DNA of 64,000 nucleotides from Chryseobacterium viscerum (GTDB lineage: Bacteria; Bacteroidota; Bacteroidia; Flavobacteriales; Weeksellaceae), in NCBI RefSeq assembly GCF_002899945.2, contig NZ_PPEG02000009.1, positions 177,337 to 241,336 on the forward strand. The letters are read 5' to 3'. Every line of letters begins with the position of its first letter. Positions within the stretch are counted from its first letter, which is position 1. Positions 53,257-63,300 of this stretch are shown here, one piece after another. The notes under the pieces are model-generated. The model was not told where the DNA came from. It worked only from the letters and a program-made list of their open reading frames with translations, and ran no database searches. A program made the translations under genes and the position numbers.

Positions 53257-54144
53257 ATGTTGGATAAATTTATAGACTACTTACAATTCGAGAAAAGGTA
53301 TTCTCCTCATACCATTACAAGCTACAAAAAAGACCTTGCAGACTTTTCCCATTTCTGTCTCCGAACAGAATCTTCCGACAATTTAGCCAAAGCAGACAAG
53401 AAAATTATAAGAAATTTTATTGTTGAACTGAGTGAAAACAATATTTCCAAAAGAAGTATTAATAGGAAGTTGTCCTCTCTTCGTAGTTTTTATCTATTTC
53501 TTTTGAAAATAGGGGAAATTAAAGTTTCTCCTACAGAAGGAATCTCTTCCCTGAAGTTTTACGCTGAAAAACAGATCCCTATGTCTGAAGAAGAAATGAA
53601 GGATCTTAATGAAAGAATCTTCGAACAGGTACATAATGTGCTTGAAAAATGCATTATGGAGGTACTTTACCAAACAGGGATGCGTAAAGCCGAACTTTGT
53701 GGCCTGATATTTGAGAATGTTGACTTATACGGAAATGAATTAAAAGTAATAGGGAAAGGGAATAAAGAAAGGGTAGTTCCCATTTCCAATGAATTGTCTG
53801 AGCTTCTTAAGAGCTATATGGAAGTAAGAAAACCACAGGCAGAATATCAATCGTATTTTTTTGTAAATAAGAAAGGGAAAAAACTCAGCGAAAAATTTGT
53901 TTATGTGGTAGTTAATAAGTACCTTAGTCTTATAACAACGAAAGAAAAAAGAAGTCCTCACATCCTTCGTCATAGCTTTGCTACTCACGTATTGGATAAT
54001 GGGGCGGAGATCTCCAAAGTGAAAAAAATATTAGGGCATTCCAGTCTTGCCAGTACTCAAGTCTATACGAATGCTAATATTGAACAATTGAAAAAAGTGT
54101 TTAATCAGGCTCACCCTCGAGCATCAAAAAAAGAAGAATTATGA
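53257..54144 (+). CDS. xerC: XerC/XerD-type tyrosine recombinase
   Basis: 295 residues, the size of the chromosome-dimer-resolution recombinases. N-terminal SAM-like domain (FIDYLQFEKRYSPHTITSYK), catalytic domain with Arg in YQTGMRKAELCGL, HILRHSFATHVLDNGA, LGHSSLASTQVYTNAN with the nucleophile Tyr. Flavobacterial genomes carry this gene between rpsU and hpf. It should act with a partner at dif to resolve dimers; XerC versus XerD cannot be fixed from sequence alone. Overlaps hpf by 4 bases. Confidence 0.9.
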   Translation: MLDKFIDYLQFEKRYSPHTITSYKKDLADFSHFCLRTESSDNLAKADKKIIRNFIVELSENNISKRSINRKLSSLRSFYLFLLKIGEIKVSPTEGISSLKFYAEKQIPMSEEEMKDLNERIFEQVHNVLEKCIMEVLYQTGMRKAELCGLIFENVDLYGNELKVIGKGNKERVVPISNELSELLKSYMEVRKPQAEYQSYFFVNKKGKKLSEKFVYVVVNKYLSLITTKEKRSPHILRHSFATHVLDNGAEISKVKKILGHSSLASTQVYTNANIEQLKKVFNQAHPRASKKEEL

Positions 54145-54431
54145 AGATTTCAGTACAATCAATTGGTTTAACTCCACACGAACCACTAGAATCACACATC
54201 GAAAAAAAAGTAAGCAAATTAGATACCTTCTATGATAAGATTCATGAGTGTAAGGTATTCTTAAAAGTAGAAAATAACGCGGATAAAGCGAATAAAACTG
54301 CTGAGATTATTTTGGCGGTTCCGGGTGACGATATCGTAGTAAAAAAGACAACAGCGAGTTTTGAAGAAAGTATGGACCTTTGTGTTGATACTGCTAAAAA
54401 GCTCTTAATCAAGAAGAAAGAAATGGCTTAA
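54141..54431 (+). CDS. hpf: Ribosome hibernation promoting factor / RaiA family
   Basis: 96 residues, the short form. MKISVQSIGLTPHEPLESHI, then KVSKLDTFYDKIHECKVFLK and TASFEESMDLCVDTAKKLL, a typical beta-alpha-beta-beta-beta-alpha domain that binds the decoding region of idle ribosomes. It overlaps xerC by 4 bases and precedes the tRNA cluster, a conserved order in Flavobacteriia. Confidence 0.9.
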   Translation: MKISVQSIGLTPHEPLESHIEKKVSKLDTFYDKIHECKVFLKVENNADKANKTAEIILAVPGDDIVVKKTTASFEESMDLCVDTAKKLLIKKKEMA

Positions 54432-54461
54432 AAAAAAAGTCGAAAAAAGTTTATAAAATAT

Positions 54462-54492
54462 TTGAGAATTCAAAAAATCCGTTCTATATTTG
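54462..54492 (+). promoter_or_regulatory. Promoter of the tRNA cluster
   Basis: TTG at 54462-54464, 20-base spacer, TATATTTG at 54485-54492, 47 bases before the first tRNA. Confidence 0.78.
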
Positions 54493-54539
54493 CACTCGCA
54501 AAAAAGGAACAGCGATCTTTTGAATTCTTTTTTATATTT

Positions 54540-54613
54540 GCCTCCATAGCTCAGTTGGCCAGAGCACGTGATTTGTAATCTCGGGGTCGTGGGTTCGAAT
54601 CCCTCTGGAGGCT
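54540..54613 (+). tRNA. tRNA-Thr (anticodon TGT), copy 1
   Basis: 74 nt. Acceptor GCCTCCA / TGGAGGC with discriminator T; D-loop AGCTCAGTTGGCCAGAGC; anticodon loop ATTTGTAAT reads TGT; T-arm GTGGGTTCGAATCCC. First member of the duplicated block. Confidence 0.95.
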
Positions 54614-54633
54614 CATTTTAATATAACATATTT

Positions 54634-54714
54634 GGGGAGATTCCAGAGTGGCTAAATGGGACTGACTGTAACTCAGTTGCTTCGGCTTCGCAGGTTCGAA
54701 TCCTGCTCTCCCCA
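54634..54714 (+). tRNA. tRNA-Tyr (anticodon GTA), copy 1
   Basis: 81 nt, class II with a long variable arm (TTGCTTCGGCTTCGC region). Acceptor GGGGAGA / TCTCCCC, anticodon GTA in GACTGTAACTC, T-loop GGTTCGAATCC. Confidence 0.95.
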
Positions 54715-54737
54715 CTTTATATTTTTATAAAAAAAAC

Positions 54738-54768
54738 TTGCAAGATTAAATAAGTTTTCTTAGTTTTG
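54738..54768 (+). promoter_or_regulatory. Internal promoter before tRNA-Gly, copy 1
   Basis: TTG at 54738-54740, 20-base spacer, TAGTTTTG at 54761-54768, 34 bases before tRNA-Gly. Repeated in the second block at 55162-55192. Confidence 0.7.
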
Positions 54769-54802
54769 CACAGCGTTTACCAATGGTTTTGGAAACAAAA
54801 TT

Positions 54803-54875
54803 GCGGAAGTAGCTCAGTTGGTAGAGCGTCAGCCTTCCAAGCTGAATGTCGCGGGTTCGACCCCCGTCTTCCGCT
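54803..54875 (+). tRNA. tRNA-Gly (anticodon TCC), copy 1
   Basis: 73 nt. Acceptor GCGGAAG / CTTCCGC, D-arm AGCTCAGTTGGTAGAGC, anticodon TCC in CCTTCCAAG, T-arm GCGGGTTCGACCCCCGT. Confidence 0.95.
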
Positions 54876-54964
54876 CAAAAAAATCATCTTTTTAAAGTGA
54901 TTTTTTTTAACACTGAAACGTGTAGAGTAGAGTCTCTCTATCACTTTCAGTCTTTTATTAAAAT

Positions 54965-55038
54965 GCCTCCATAGCTCAGTTGGCCAGAGCACGTGATTTG
55001 TAATCTCGGGGTCGTGGGTTCGAATCCCTCTGGAGGCT
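54965..55038 (+). tRNA. tRNA-Thr (anticodon TGT), copy 2
   Basis: 74 nt, identical to the copy at 54540-54613, offset 425 bases. Confidence 0.95.
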
Positions 55039-55058
55039 CATTTTAATATAACATATTT

Positions 55059-55139
55059 GGGGAGATTCCAGAGTGGCTAAATGGGACTGACTGTAACTCA
55101 GTTGCTTCGGCTTCGCAGGTTCGAATCCTGCTCTCCCCA
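55059..55139 (+). tRNA. tRNA-Tyr (anticodon GTA), copy 2
   Basis: 81 nt, identical to the copy at 54634-54714, offset 425 bases; the spacer from tRNA-Thr is identical as well. Confidence 0.95.
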
Positions 55140-55161
55140 CTTTTTATATTATAAAAAAAAC

Positions 55162-55192
55162 TTGCAAAATCAAAGAAGTTTTCTTAGTTTTG
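55162..55192 (+). promoter_or_regulatory. Internal promoter before tRNA-Gly, copy 2
   Basis: TTG at 55162-55164, 20-base spacer, TAGTTTTG at 55185-55192; duplicate of 54738-54768. Confidence 0.7.
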
Positions 55193-55226
55193 CACAGCGT
55201 TTACCAATAATTTTGGAAACAAAATT

Positions 55227-55299
55227 GCGGAAGTAGCTCAGTTGGTAGAGCGTCAGCCTTCCAAGCTGAATGTCGCGGGTTCGACCCCCGTCTTCCGCT
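55227..55299 (+). tRNA. tRNA-Gly (anticodon TCC), copy 2
   Basis: 73 nt, identical to the copy at 54803-54875, offset 424 bases. A hairpin with T-run follows at 55303. Confidence 0.95.
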
Positions 55300-55302
55300 C
55301 AA

Positions 55303-55334
55303 AAAAAATCACGCTACTCAGTGTGATTTTTTTA
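55303..55334 (+). terminator. Terminator-like hairpin after tRNA-Gly copy 2
   Basis: AAATCACGCT / AGTGTGATTT type inverted repeat followed by seven T; a weaker version follows copy 1 near 54877-54908. Confidence 0.65.
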
Positions 55335-55340
55335 TTTGAT

Positions 55341-55412
55341 GCCGACTTAGCTCAGCGGTAGAGTGCTTCCTTGGTAAGGAAGAGGTCACGGGTTCAAGTC
55401 CCGTAGTTGGCT
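55341..55412 (+). tRNA. tRNA-Thr (anticodon GGT)
   Basis: 72 nt. Acceptor GCCGACT / AGTTGGC with one G-T pair, discriminator T; anticodon loop TTGGTAA reads GGT; T-arm ACGGGTTCAAGTCCCGT. In many flavobacteria tuf follows this tRNA; here it is followed by a terminator and an unrelated regulator gene. Confidence 0.95.
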
Positions 55413-55419
55413 CTCGATT

Positions 55420-55448
55420 TTCCCGAATTTCTTCGGGATTTTTTTTTG
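55420..55448 (+). terminator. Terminator of the tRNA cluster
   Basis: Inverted repeat TCCCGAA / TTCGGGA followed by nine T, just after tRNA-Thr(GGT). The remaining ~215 bases before the response regulator show no gene. Confidence 0.85.
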
Positions 55449-55664
55449 CCCAAATTTTATTTTAAAAAAGAAAAGGAAAACGATTTTGTTTTTAAAGCCA
55501 TTTTATAGCTAAACGTCTGCTTAGATAAAATCATGACCCATTGCTTCATAATTTTTTTACCTAATCTCTCTTCAATATCAAATAGAGATAGGTTCTAAAA
55601 ACTTTTACTTCATCTTTAGAATCTCAATCATAAAATTTTCGTTAAATTCGTGTAAAATAAATTT

Positions 55665-56348
55665 TTGATGAATATTCTTTTATTAGAAGATGATCTCATT
55701 CTTTCTGCAGAGCTTTGCAGATTTTTAGAATCAAATAATTTTAGCTGTGATAAGATCTATGACGGAGAGACTTTTCTCCGCCAGATAAAAAATAATACAT
55801 ATGATCTGTATTTATTGGATATCAATGTTCCCAAAATAAATGGACTTGATGTCTGCCAGACGATTCGTTCTTTCGACAAGAACACACCCATTATTATCAT
55901 TTCTGCTTATGGAGATATCTCTGATAAGAAGGATGCCTTTACCAGGCTGGCTGATGACTATCTGGTAAAACCTTTTCAGTTTGAAGAACTTCTTTTAAGA
56001 ATAAATTCTTTGTTGAGGAGAAAAGCACCTTCAGATAATTCGGATCAAGATATTCTGAGGATAGATGACCTCATTATCAATAAAACTGAGCAAAAGGTCT
56101 ATCGAGGTGGAAATGAAATAACACTTACGCTGAAAGAATTTCAACTGCTGGTCTATCTTGCGGAAGCGCAAGGGAGAACGGTTTCCAAACAGCAGATCAC
56201 AGAACATGTGTGGGAACACAATTTTAATACAAATACGAATACAGTGGAAGTTTATATCAATTTCTTAAGGAAAAAGATTGATAAAGATTTCAAAGTAAAA
56301 TTAATTCATACCCGTTCCGGTTTCGGATATTACCTAAGTCCATTATAA
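55665..56348 (+). CDS. OmpR-family response regulator of the metal-efflux operon
   Basis: 227 residues. Receiver domain with acidic pair LLEDD, phospho-acceptor D52 in LYLLDINVPKING, and lysine in DDYLVKPFQFEEL. The C-terminal winged helix includes TLKEFQLLVYLAEAQGRTVS and NTNTVEVYINFLRKKIDKDF. It should be phosphorylated by the histidine kinase that starts at the next base and activate the czcCBA-like genes downstream, by analogy with CusR/CzcR. The start has two Met; either is possible. Confidence 0.9.
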   Translation: MMNILLLEDDLILSAELCRFLESNNFSCDKIYDGETFLRQIKNNTYDLYLLDINVPKINGLDVCQTIRSFDKNTPIIIISAYGDISDKKDAFTRLADDYLVKPFQFEELLLRINSLLRRKAPSDNSDQDILRIDDLIINKTEQKVYRGGNEITLTLKEFQLLVYLAEAQGRTVSKQQITEHVWEHNFNTNTNTVEVYINFLRKKIDKDFKVKLIHTRSGFGYYLSPL

Positions 56349-57713
56349 ATGTCTTTAAAAAGAAAGATAGCTTTGACGATCAGTATCGCCTTTTCATTAC
56401 TCTTTGGAATGGTGATGGCGGTTATTTATTTATCTTTTAATGATTTTAGAAGAGATGAGTTCAAAGAAAGGTTCAGGCAGAGACTTGAATTTACTTCCCA
56501 TTTCATTTCAAAATCCAAAGATTTTGAAGAAGAAGCTCCGGTTTTTTTCAATGAGAACTCTGATAATATCCTTTTGAATGAAAAGATTTTAATTTTCAAT
56601 GAAAAAAAGGAACTGATCTATAGTACAATCAAGGATCGGAATGTTACCTGGGATAGTGCGATGCTTAAAGAGCTGGATAGAAAGAAGATTATTTACACAG
56701 AGAAAACAATTCCGGAGATCTATGCTGCGCTTAGAAATATCAATGGTGAAAACTATTATATTTTGACCAGTGCCTTTGATACTAATGGAAAATCAAAGCT
56801 GGGGTATCTTAAATATCTTTTGATCACAGCATATGTTATGAGTACAATGCTTATTGGGTTTTTTAGTTATTATTTTGTTGAAAAATTCCTCCGTCCGCTG
56901 GAAGACCTGAATAAGGAAATTTCTGAAGTTACGGCCCATAAACTGACAACGCAGATTCCTGTTCAGCAGTCCAATGATGAAGTGAGTGTCCTTGCAAAAT
57001 CTTTTAATACCATGATCGGAAGATTGGATGATGTATTTCAGTCACAAAAGGATTTTACAGCGAGTGCTTCACATGAGATCAGAACACCCATTACAAGGAT
57101 GGCATTTCAGTTGGAAAACCTTATTAAATTTGAGGAACATTCTCCAGAAACCTTATCCGCCCTGCAGCAGATTCAGCGGGATGTATACCAGTTGTCAGAT
57201 CTGACGAATTCTCTCTTGCTGCTTACGAAATTTGATAAAGAAAATATCCAGAGTATCTATGAAGAGGTAAGGATTGATGAAGTCATTTTTGAGGCCTTTG
57301 AAGCAGTCGAGAAAAGTTACCCGAAACTTAAGATGGATTTCCTGATTAATGAAGATAGTTCTGAAAATGCTTTTCTGACGATAAAAGGGATTCAGTCGCT
57401 GCTGGTGATTGTCTTTATTAATCTTTTCAAAAATGCAGCGGTATATTCAGACAATACGGAAGTGAATGTCTTGATTACCGAAACAAGCGATAATCTTTCT
57501 ATAGAAGTTATTTCTCACGGAAATACCATTTCTGAAGGAGAACAGATGAAACTGTTTGAAGCTTTCACAAGAGGAAATAATGCTCAAAATATATCAGGAT
57601 CAGGCTTAGGTCTTAGAATCGTTAAAAGAATCCTTGAATACCACGATGCTGATATTATATACTCTTCTCCTGAAGATTACATTAATAAATTCACATTATT
57701 TTTCAAAAAATAA
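56349..57713 (+). CDS. Sensor histidine kinase of the metal-efflux operon
   Basis: 454 residues. Two membrane spans (residues ~8-28 and ~152-176) bracket a ~120-residue periplasmic sensor. HAMP follows (EKFLRPLEDLNKEISEVTAH), then the H-box with H242 in SASHEIRTPITRM, the N-box FINLFKNAAVYSDN and G-box GSGLGLRIVKRIL. It starts directly at the stop of the response regulator, so the two are coupled. It ends at a strong hairpin (57718-57753), separating it from the efflux genes. Confidence 0.9.
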   Translation: MSLKRKIALTISIAFSLLFGMVMAVIYLSFNDFRRDEFKERFRQRLEFTSHFISKSKDFEEEAPVFFNENSDNILLNEKILIFNEKKELIYSTIKDRNVTWDSAMLKELDRKKIIYTEKTIPEIYAALRNINGENYYILTSAFDTNGKSKLGYLKYLLITAYVMSTMLIGFFSYYFVEKFLRPLEDLNKEISEVTAHKLTTQIPVQQSNDEVSVLAKSFNTMIGRLDDVFQSQKDFTASASHEIRTPITRMAFQLENLIKFEEHSPETLSALQQIQRDVYQLSDLTNSLLLLTKFDKENIQSIYEEVRIDEVIFEAFEAVEKSYPKLKMDFLINEDSSENAFLTIKGIQSLLVIVFINLFKNAAVYSDNTEVNVLITETSDNLSIEVISHGNTISEGEQMKLFEAFTRGNNAQNISGSGLGLRIVKRILEYHDADIIYSSPEDYINKFTLFFKK

Positions 57714-57717
57714 GTAT

Positions 57718-57753
57718 AAAAGCAACTGGTCTTAAAAAAACAGTTGCTTTTTT
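57718..57753 (+). terminator. Terminator after the two-component genes
   Basis: Inverted repeat AAAAGCAACTG / CAGTTGCTTTT followed by T; 5 bases after the kinase stop. The 180 bases before the efflux operon then hold its promoter region. Confidence 0.85.
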
Positions 57754-57932
57754 GTTAAACTACGGATTAAATTTTTAATTAAAAATTCAACAATAAGAGA
57801 ATAAAATACTTTTTTTATTCTTTCAGACTTCTTGTAAATGGGCTATTCAAGCCTATTTTAATATTTTTTTAAGCGTCATTTAAGTTTCTTTTAATCGCAT
57901 CAAAGCAATTTTGTATTTTAAAAAGAAAAATA

Positions 57933-59174
57933 ATGAACAGAATTGCAGTGCTGTGCCTCACCATTTCCTCATTCATGGCGGCACAACAGCAGATGTCTCT
58001 TTTGGATTGTGAAGAAGCTTTTCAGAAGAACAACTTACAACTGCTCGCCGAACAATACAACATCAATATGGCTGATGCAGATATTCTGCAGGCTAAAATC
58101 TGGGAATTGCCCCAATTGAGTGGGCAGTTTAATGCTTATAATCCTAAAGATAAAAAGGTTTTTGATGTAGGACATTCAAAAGGAGCGGGAATTACACAGT
58201 TGATCTATATGGGTGGGAAAAAGAAAAATGAAATTGCTTTTGCCAAATCCAATAAAGAATTGGCGCAGCTTCAGTTTTCCCAATTGCTTGCCGATTTAAG
58301 ATCTCAGCTTCGTTCTGCTTATTTTAATCTTTATTACGAAAAACTAAAACTTGAGAACACCAATAAGCAGCTAGGGTATATGAATGACCTCTTAAATGCC
58401 TATCGTGTACAGTCGGCAAAAGGAAACGTTTCCCTTAAAGATGCTGTCAGACTTCAGAGTATTGTGATCCAACTGAATCATGATAAACTGGAGATCAATA
58501 AAAACATTCTTGATTTTGAACAGAATTTAAAAGTGTTAACGGGAATTTCAGAAGATATAGAGCCCACAATGTCTGAGGCTGAAGCTAAAGAAGCATTGGC
58601 GGCACAACCCTTCGGCGATGAAGAAGAGCTTAAAGGCAAAGCGCTGGAAAATAATGCAGATTACCGATATAACCTTAAGCTTATTGATAACAGTAAGCTA
58701 TATGCACAATGGCAGAAATCATTGAATGTACCTGATGTGACAGTAGGTGCTGCATGGGATCAGGCAGGAGGAACATTTAATAATGAAGCCAACCTGACTC
58801 TAGGAATTCCTTTGCCTTTATGGAAATCAAATCAGGGGAATGTGGAAAAAGCAAACTATGCTATTCAGCAGAACCAGAAAAATGCAGACTTTCAGAAACT
58901 CACACTACAAACCAAAATTCAGTCTGCCTATAAAACCTGGAAGACCCAGTATGATCAGCTTCTGGATATTAAAACGACAGATCTGCAGAATATGGATCTT
59001 GTATACAACGGAATGTTGACCAATTTCAGAAAAGGAAATGTCAACCTGATAGAATTTACAGATTTCATGGACAGCTATAGGGAAACAGCCCTTCAGATCT
59101 ATGATATGAAAAATGAAATCATGCAGTCGGCAGAACAGCTTAATCAACTAGTACAAACGAAAATCTTCTATTAA
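57933..59174 (+). CDS. czcC: TolC/CzcC-type outer-membrane efflux protein
   Basis: 413 residues, signal peptide MNRIAVLCLTISSFMAAQQQ. Two repeats of the outer-membrane-factor fold: the helical hairpin with ELAQLQFSQLLADLRSQLRS and its second half KANYAIQQNQKNADFQKLTL, each followed by amphipathic strands. It should form the outer-membrane channel of the efflux pump. The adaptor gene starts 4 bases later. The czc-type name is given by the pump motif downstream. Confidence 0.85.
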   Translation: MNRIAVLCLTISSFMAAQQQMSLLDCEEAFQKNNLQLLAEQYNINMADADILQAKIWELPQLSGQFNAYNPKDKKVFDVGHSKGAGITQLIYMGGKKKNEIAFAKSNKELAQLQFSQLLADLRSQLRSAYFNLYYEKLKLENTNKQLGYMNDLLNAYRVQSAKGNVSLKDAVRLQSIVIQLNHDKLEINKNILDFEQNLKVLTGISEDIEPTMSEAEAKEALAAQPFGDEEELKGKALENNADYRYNLKLIDNSKLYAQWQKSLNVPDVTVGAAWDQAGGTFNNEANLTLGIPLPLWKSNQGNVEKANYAIQQNQKNADFQKLTLQTKIQSAYKTWKTQYDQLLDIKTTDLQNMDLVYNGMLTNFRKGNVNLIEFTDFMDSYRETALQIYDMKNEIMQSAEQLNQLVQTKIFY

Positions 59175-59178
59175 AATC

Positions 59179-60264
59179 ATGAAAACATATATTATCCCCG
59201 TATTGATAGCCCTCTCATTATTGGCCTGTTCAAAAAAAGAGGAAGAAAAAACCAATCAGGCTAAAAAAGGATTTGAGCTTAGCAATACCATGTTGAGTTC
59301 TATTTCTCTGGCAAAAGTTGAAAAGAAGAATATAGAAGATCAGTATAGCTTCTACGGAAAGATCTCTGCAGATAAAAACAGTTATATAGATGTTTATCCA
59401 TTGGTAGGAGGAAACGTGATGAGTGTAAATGTAGAGCTTGGAGATTATGTAAAAAAGGGGCAGGTGCTGGCAACGATCCGAAGTACCGAGCTTGCAGAAA
59501 TTCAAAAAGATGTAAGTGATGCTAAAACCGATATGGTAGTGGCTAAAAATAATCTTCGTGTTGCCAAGGAATTGTATGAAGGAAAACTTAATACAGAAAG
59601 AGATGTCCTGGAAGCTAAAAGCCAATTGCAAAAAGCCGAAGACCAAATGCAGAGAACAGCAGCAATAAGTACGGTCTATAATGTGAAAAGCGGAAATATA
59701 TACAGTGTAGTAGCCCCTATCAGCGGTTATATTGTTCAGAAAAGTATCAATAAAGATATGCAGCTGAGAAGTGACAGGAGTGATAATATCTTTGATGTTG
59801 CCAATACAACCAATGTATGGGCCATCATGAACGTCAATGAATCTGATATTGATAAGATCAGCCTTGGAATGAAAGCGCAGGTATCTACCCTCTCTTATCC
59901 GGATAAATTTTTTGATGGGAAAATCGATAAAATATTCAAGATTATTGATCCGCAGACCAATGCCATGCAGGCAAGAGTAGTGCTGGACAACGCCAACGGA
60001 CTTCTGATTCCGGATAGTAAAGCTACGATAAAAGTATCCAGCTTAGAAAGCAGTACGATGCTTACTTTACCGTCAAAGGCTGTCATTTTTGATGACAACA
60101 AAAGCTTTGTCGTTATTTTCAAATCTAGAACAGATGTGAAAATCAGAGAAATTAAAGTATTAAAGCAGGTAGGAGATGTTACCTATGTTGCAGATGGACT
60201 GAAAGAAGGAGAAGAAGTGATTACCAACAATCAGCTGCTGATATACCGTTCACTGAACAGCTAG
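59179..60264 (+). CDS. czcB: RND periplasmic adaptor (CzcB-type membrane fusion lipoprotein)
   Basis: 361 residues. Lipobox LLAC at Cys 17 (IPVLIALSLLACSKKEE). Barrel-sandwich halves: VGGNVMSVNVELGDYVKKGQ and VVAPISGYIVQKSINKDM; between them a helical hairpin (ELAEIQKDVSDAKTDMVVAK). The beta-barrel and proximal domains end with DGLKEGEEVITNNQLL. No His-rich metal-binding N-terminus is visible. It links the inner pump to the outer-membrane channel. Confidence 0.88.
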   Translation: MKTYIIPVLIALSLLACSKKEEEKTNQAKKGFELSNTMLSSISLAKVEKKNIEDQYSFYGKISADKNSYIDVYPLVGGNVMSVNVELGDYVKKGQVLATIRSTELAEIQKDVSDAKTDMVVAKNNLRVAKELYEGKLNTERDVLEAKSQLQKAEDQMQRTAAISTVYNVKSGNIYSVVAPISGYIVQKSINKDMQLRSDRSDNIFDVANTTNVWAIMNVNESDIDKISLGMKAQVSTLSYPDKFFDGKIDKIFKIIDPQTNAMQARVVLDNANGLLIPDSKATIKVSSLESSTMLTLPSKAVIFDDNKSFVVIFKSRTDVKIREIKVLKQVGDVTYVADGLKEGEEVITNNQLLIYRSLNS

Positions 60265-60333
60265 TCTTATTAAACCATTAAGAATATTTGTATTTTCTTT
60301 CAACGGCTTTTTTAGGTCATCAATTTATCTATC

Positions 60334-63300
60334 ATGAATAAATTCATAAAAAATATAATTGCTTTTTCATTAAAAAATAAAGCATTTACCTTTATCTGGG
60401 TGGCGATTTTAGCGATCTCCGGTTTTATAAGTTTCAAAAATATGCCTATTGAAGCTTTTCCGGATGTTACCAATACCCAGATTGTAATCATTACCCAGTG
60501 GAATGGGCGTAGTGCAGAAGAAGTAGAACGTTTTGTTACTACCCCCATTGAGTTGGCGATGAGCCCGGTTCAGAAGAAAACAAGTGTGAGGAGTACCACG
60601 ATGTTTGGACTTTCCATTGTTAAAATTCTGTTTGACGATGGGGTGGACGATACTTTTGCCAGAAATCAGGTCAATAACCAGTTAAGAACCATTAGCCTTC
60701 CTGATGAGGTAGACCCGGAAGTACAGCCACCCTACGGGCCAACCGGTGAGATTTTCAGATATACGCTGGAAAGTAAAACAAAGGATTCCCGTAGTCTTCT
60801 TACGCTGCAAAATTGGGTGATAGACCGTGCTTTAAGAGGAGTGCCCGGTGTAGCAGATATTAACGTTTTCGGAGGACAGGATAAAGTGTTCGAATTGAGT
60901 ATCGATCCACGCGCATTAGATAAATACAACCTGACACCGCTTCAGGTATATGATGCCGTTACCAAGAGTAATCTGAATGTAGGGGGTGATGTGATTGAGA
61001 AAAATGGGCAGGCCTATGTTGTAAGAGGAATTGGCTTGGTAAAATCGATTGCCGACATCGGAAATATTACCATTCAAAATGATAGTGGAAACCCTGTTTT
61101 GGTAAAAAATGTAGCAGAAGTACATGAAAGTTCTATGCCTAGAGTAGGACAGGCGGCTCTGAATAATCACGATGATACAGTAGAAGGAATCGTGGTAATG
61201 AGAAAAGGAGAAAATCCAAGAGAAGTTTTGGTGGGAGTGAAAGCTAAAATTAAAGAGCTCAACGAAAAAGTTCTTCCAAAAGATGTGAAAATGGTTACTT
61301 TCTATGACCGTGATAACCTGATGGATTTTACGACCCATACTGTAATGCATAATCTTATTGAAGGAATTGTACTGGTAACGGTAATCGTTTTGATCTTTAT
61401 GGCCGACTGGAGAACAACATTGATTGTTTCCATCATTATTCCTCTATCCTTACTATTTGCATTTTTATGTTTAAAACTAGCCGGGATGAGTGCCAACCTG
61501 CTTTCATTAGGAGCAGTAGACTTTGGGATTATCATAGACGGAGCCGTCGTCATGGTAGAAGGACTCTTCGTAATGCTGGATCATAAAGCCAAACGGTATG
61601 GCATGGAGAAATTTAATAAACTTGCAAAGGGAGGCTGGATCAAGCAGACCGGAACCGGATTAGGAAAAGCAATCTTCTTTTCAAAATTGATTATCATTAC
61701 CTCTCTTATTCCCATCTTCTCATTCCAGAAAGTGGAAGGGAAGATGTTCTCGCCTTTAGCGTTTACGTTGGGATTTGCATTGATAGGAGCATTGATATTT
61801 ACATTAACATTGGTTCCTGTTCTTTCCCATCTCCTTTTAAATAAAAATGTAAGAGAAAAGAACAATCCGTTTGTTAATTTTTGGGATAGGATCGTTTTGA
61901 AAGGCTTTAATTTAACATTTAAGCATAAAAAAACGAGTATGATTGTTGCGATCTCGTTTCTGGTAGTTACTTTGTTTTCCGGTAAATTTTTAGGAACAGA
62001 ATTCTTGCCGCAGCTCAACGAAGGTTCACTTTGGATCACTGCTGAAATGCCAATGAGTTCTTCATTGAAAGAATCATTGAAAACAGCAGATCTTTTAAAG
62101 AAAGACATTATGAGCTTCTCAGAAGTGACAGATGTTCTTGCGCAGACAGGGAGAAGTAATGATGGAACAGATCCCAATGGATTCGGGTTTGTACAGTTTG
62201 CCGTTAACCTTAAGCCAAGAGAAGAATGGAAACGTAAGATCACCTACGATGAATTGATTAATGAAATTGACAAAAAGCTCAGAAGTTATCAGGGAATTAC
62301 GTTCAACTATTCCCAACCGATTTCCGATAACGTAGCAGAAGCTGTAGCTGGTTTTAAAGCCGAAAACGGAATCAAAATTTATGGTGATAACCTGGAAACC
62401 CTTGATAAATTAGCCAACGAAGTGGTATTAAAAATTAAAGATGTACAAGGGGTAAAAGATCCGGGAATTATTAAAAATATAGGACAGCCAGAAGTAAGTG
62501 TTGTGCTGGACAGAGATAAAATGGCTGCTTATGGAGTAATGCCGGCGGATGCACAAGCCGTACTGGAAATGGCTTTTGGAGGAAAAACCGCTTCAGAAAT
62601 GTTCGATGGCGAAAGAAAGTTCCCAATCCGTCTGCGATATTCCCAGGAATACAGAACCAATGAAAATGACATTGCAGCGTTGATGGTTCCTACACAGGAT
62701 GGGGCAAAGATTCCTTTAAAAGAAATCAGTACTATCGTTAAAGACAACGGGGCTGCATTTATTTATAGAGATAATATCAAAAGATATATTGGAGTTAAAT
62801 TCTCCATTCGGGATAGAGATTTAGGAAGTACGATCGCCGATGCCCAGAAAAAAGTGGATGCTATTGAACTTCCTGATGGGTATTCCGTAGGATGGACCGG
62901 TCAGTTTGAAAACCAGCAACGTGCATCACACAGGCTGACGCAGGTGGTACCGGTGAGTATTCTGATGATTTTCTTCCTGCTGTTTATTCTGTTTGGAAAT
63001 ATGAAGGATTCCCTTTTGGTATTGGCCAACGTACCTTTTGCTTTAATCGGTGGGATTATTGCACTGCATGTTACCGGAATCAATTTTGGAATCTCTGCCG
63101 GAGTAGGAATGATTGCCCTTTTGGGAATTTGTATCCAGAACGGTGTCATCCTTATCACGGAGTTCCATCAGAACGTTAAAGACGGCATGGATATAGACTC
63201 AGCGATATTAAACGGAGTGAAATCCAGAACCAGACCAGTAATTATGACAGCACTTATGGCGTCTATAGGATTGATGCCGGCAGCTTTATCTACAGGTATT

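Noticed and set aside
53257..54144. XerC-like gene as the element integrase
   Set aside because: It lies outside the right att site, in the conserved rpsU-xerC-hpf order, and is of housekeeping size.
54777..54992. 71-residue minus-strand frame with RGSNPRHSAWKADALPTEL
   Set aside because: This is the reverse reading of tRNA-Gly, a well-known false protein.
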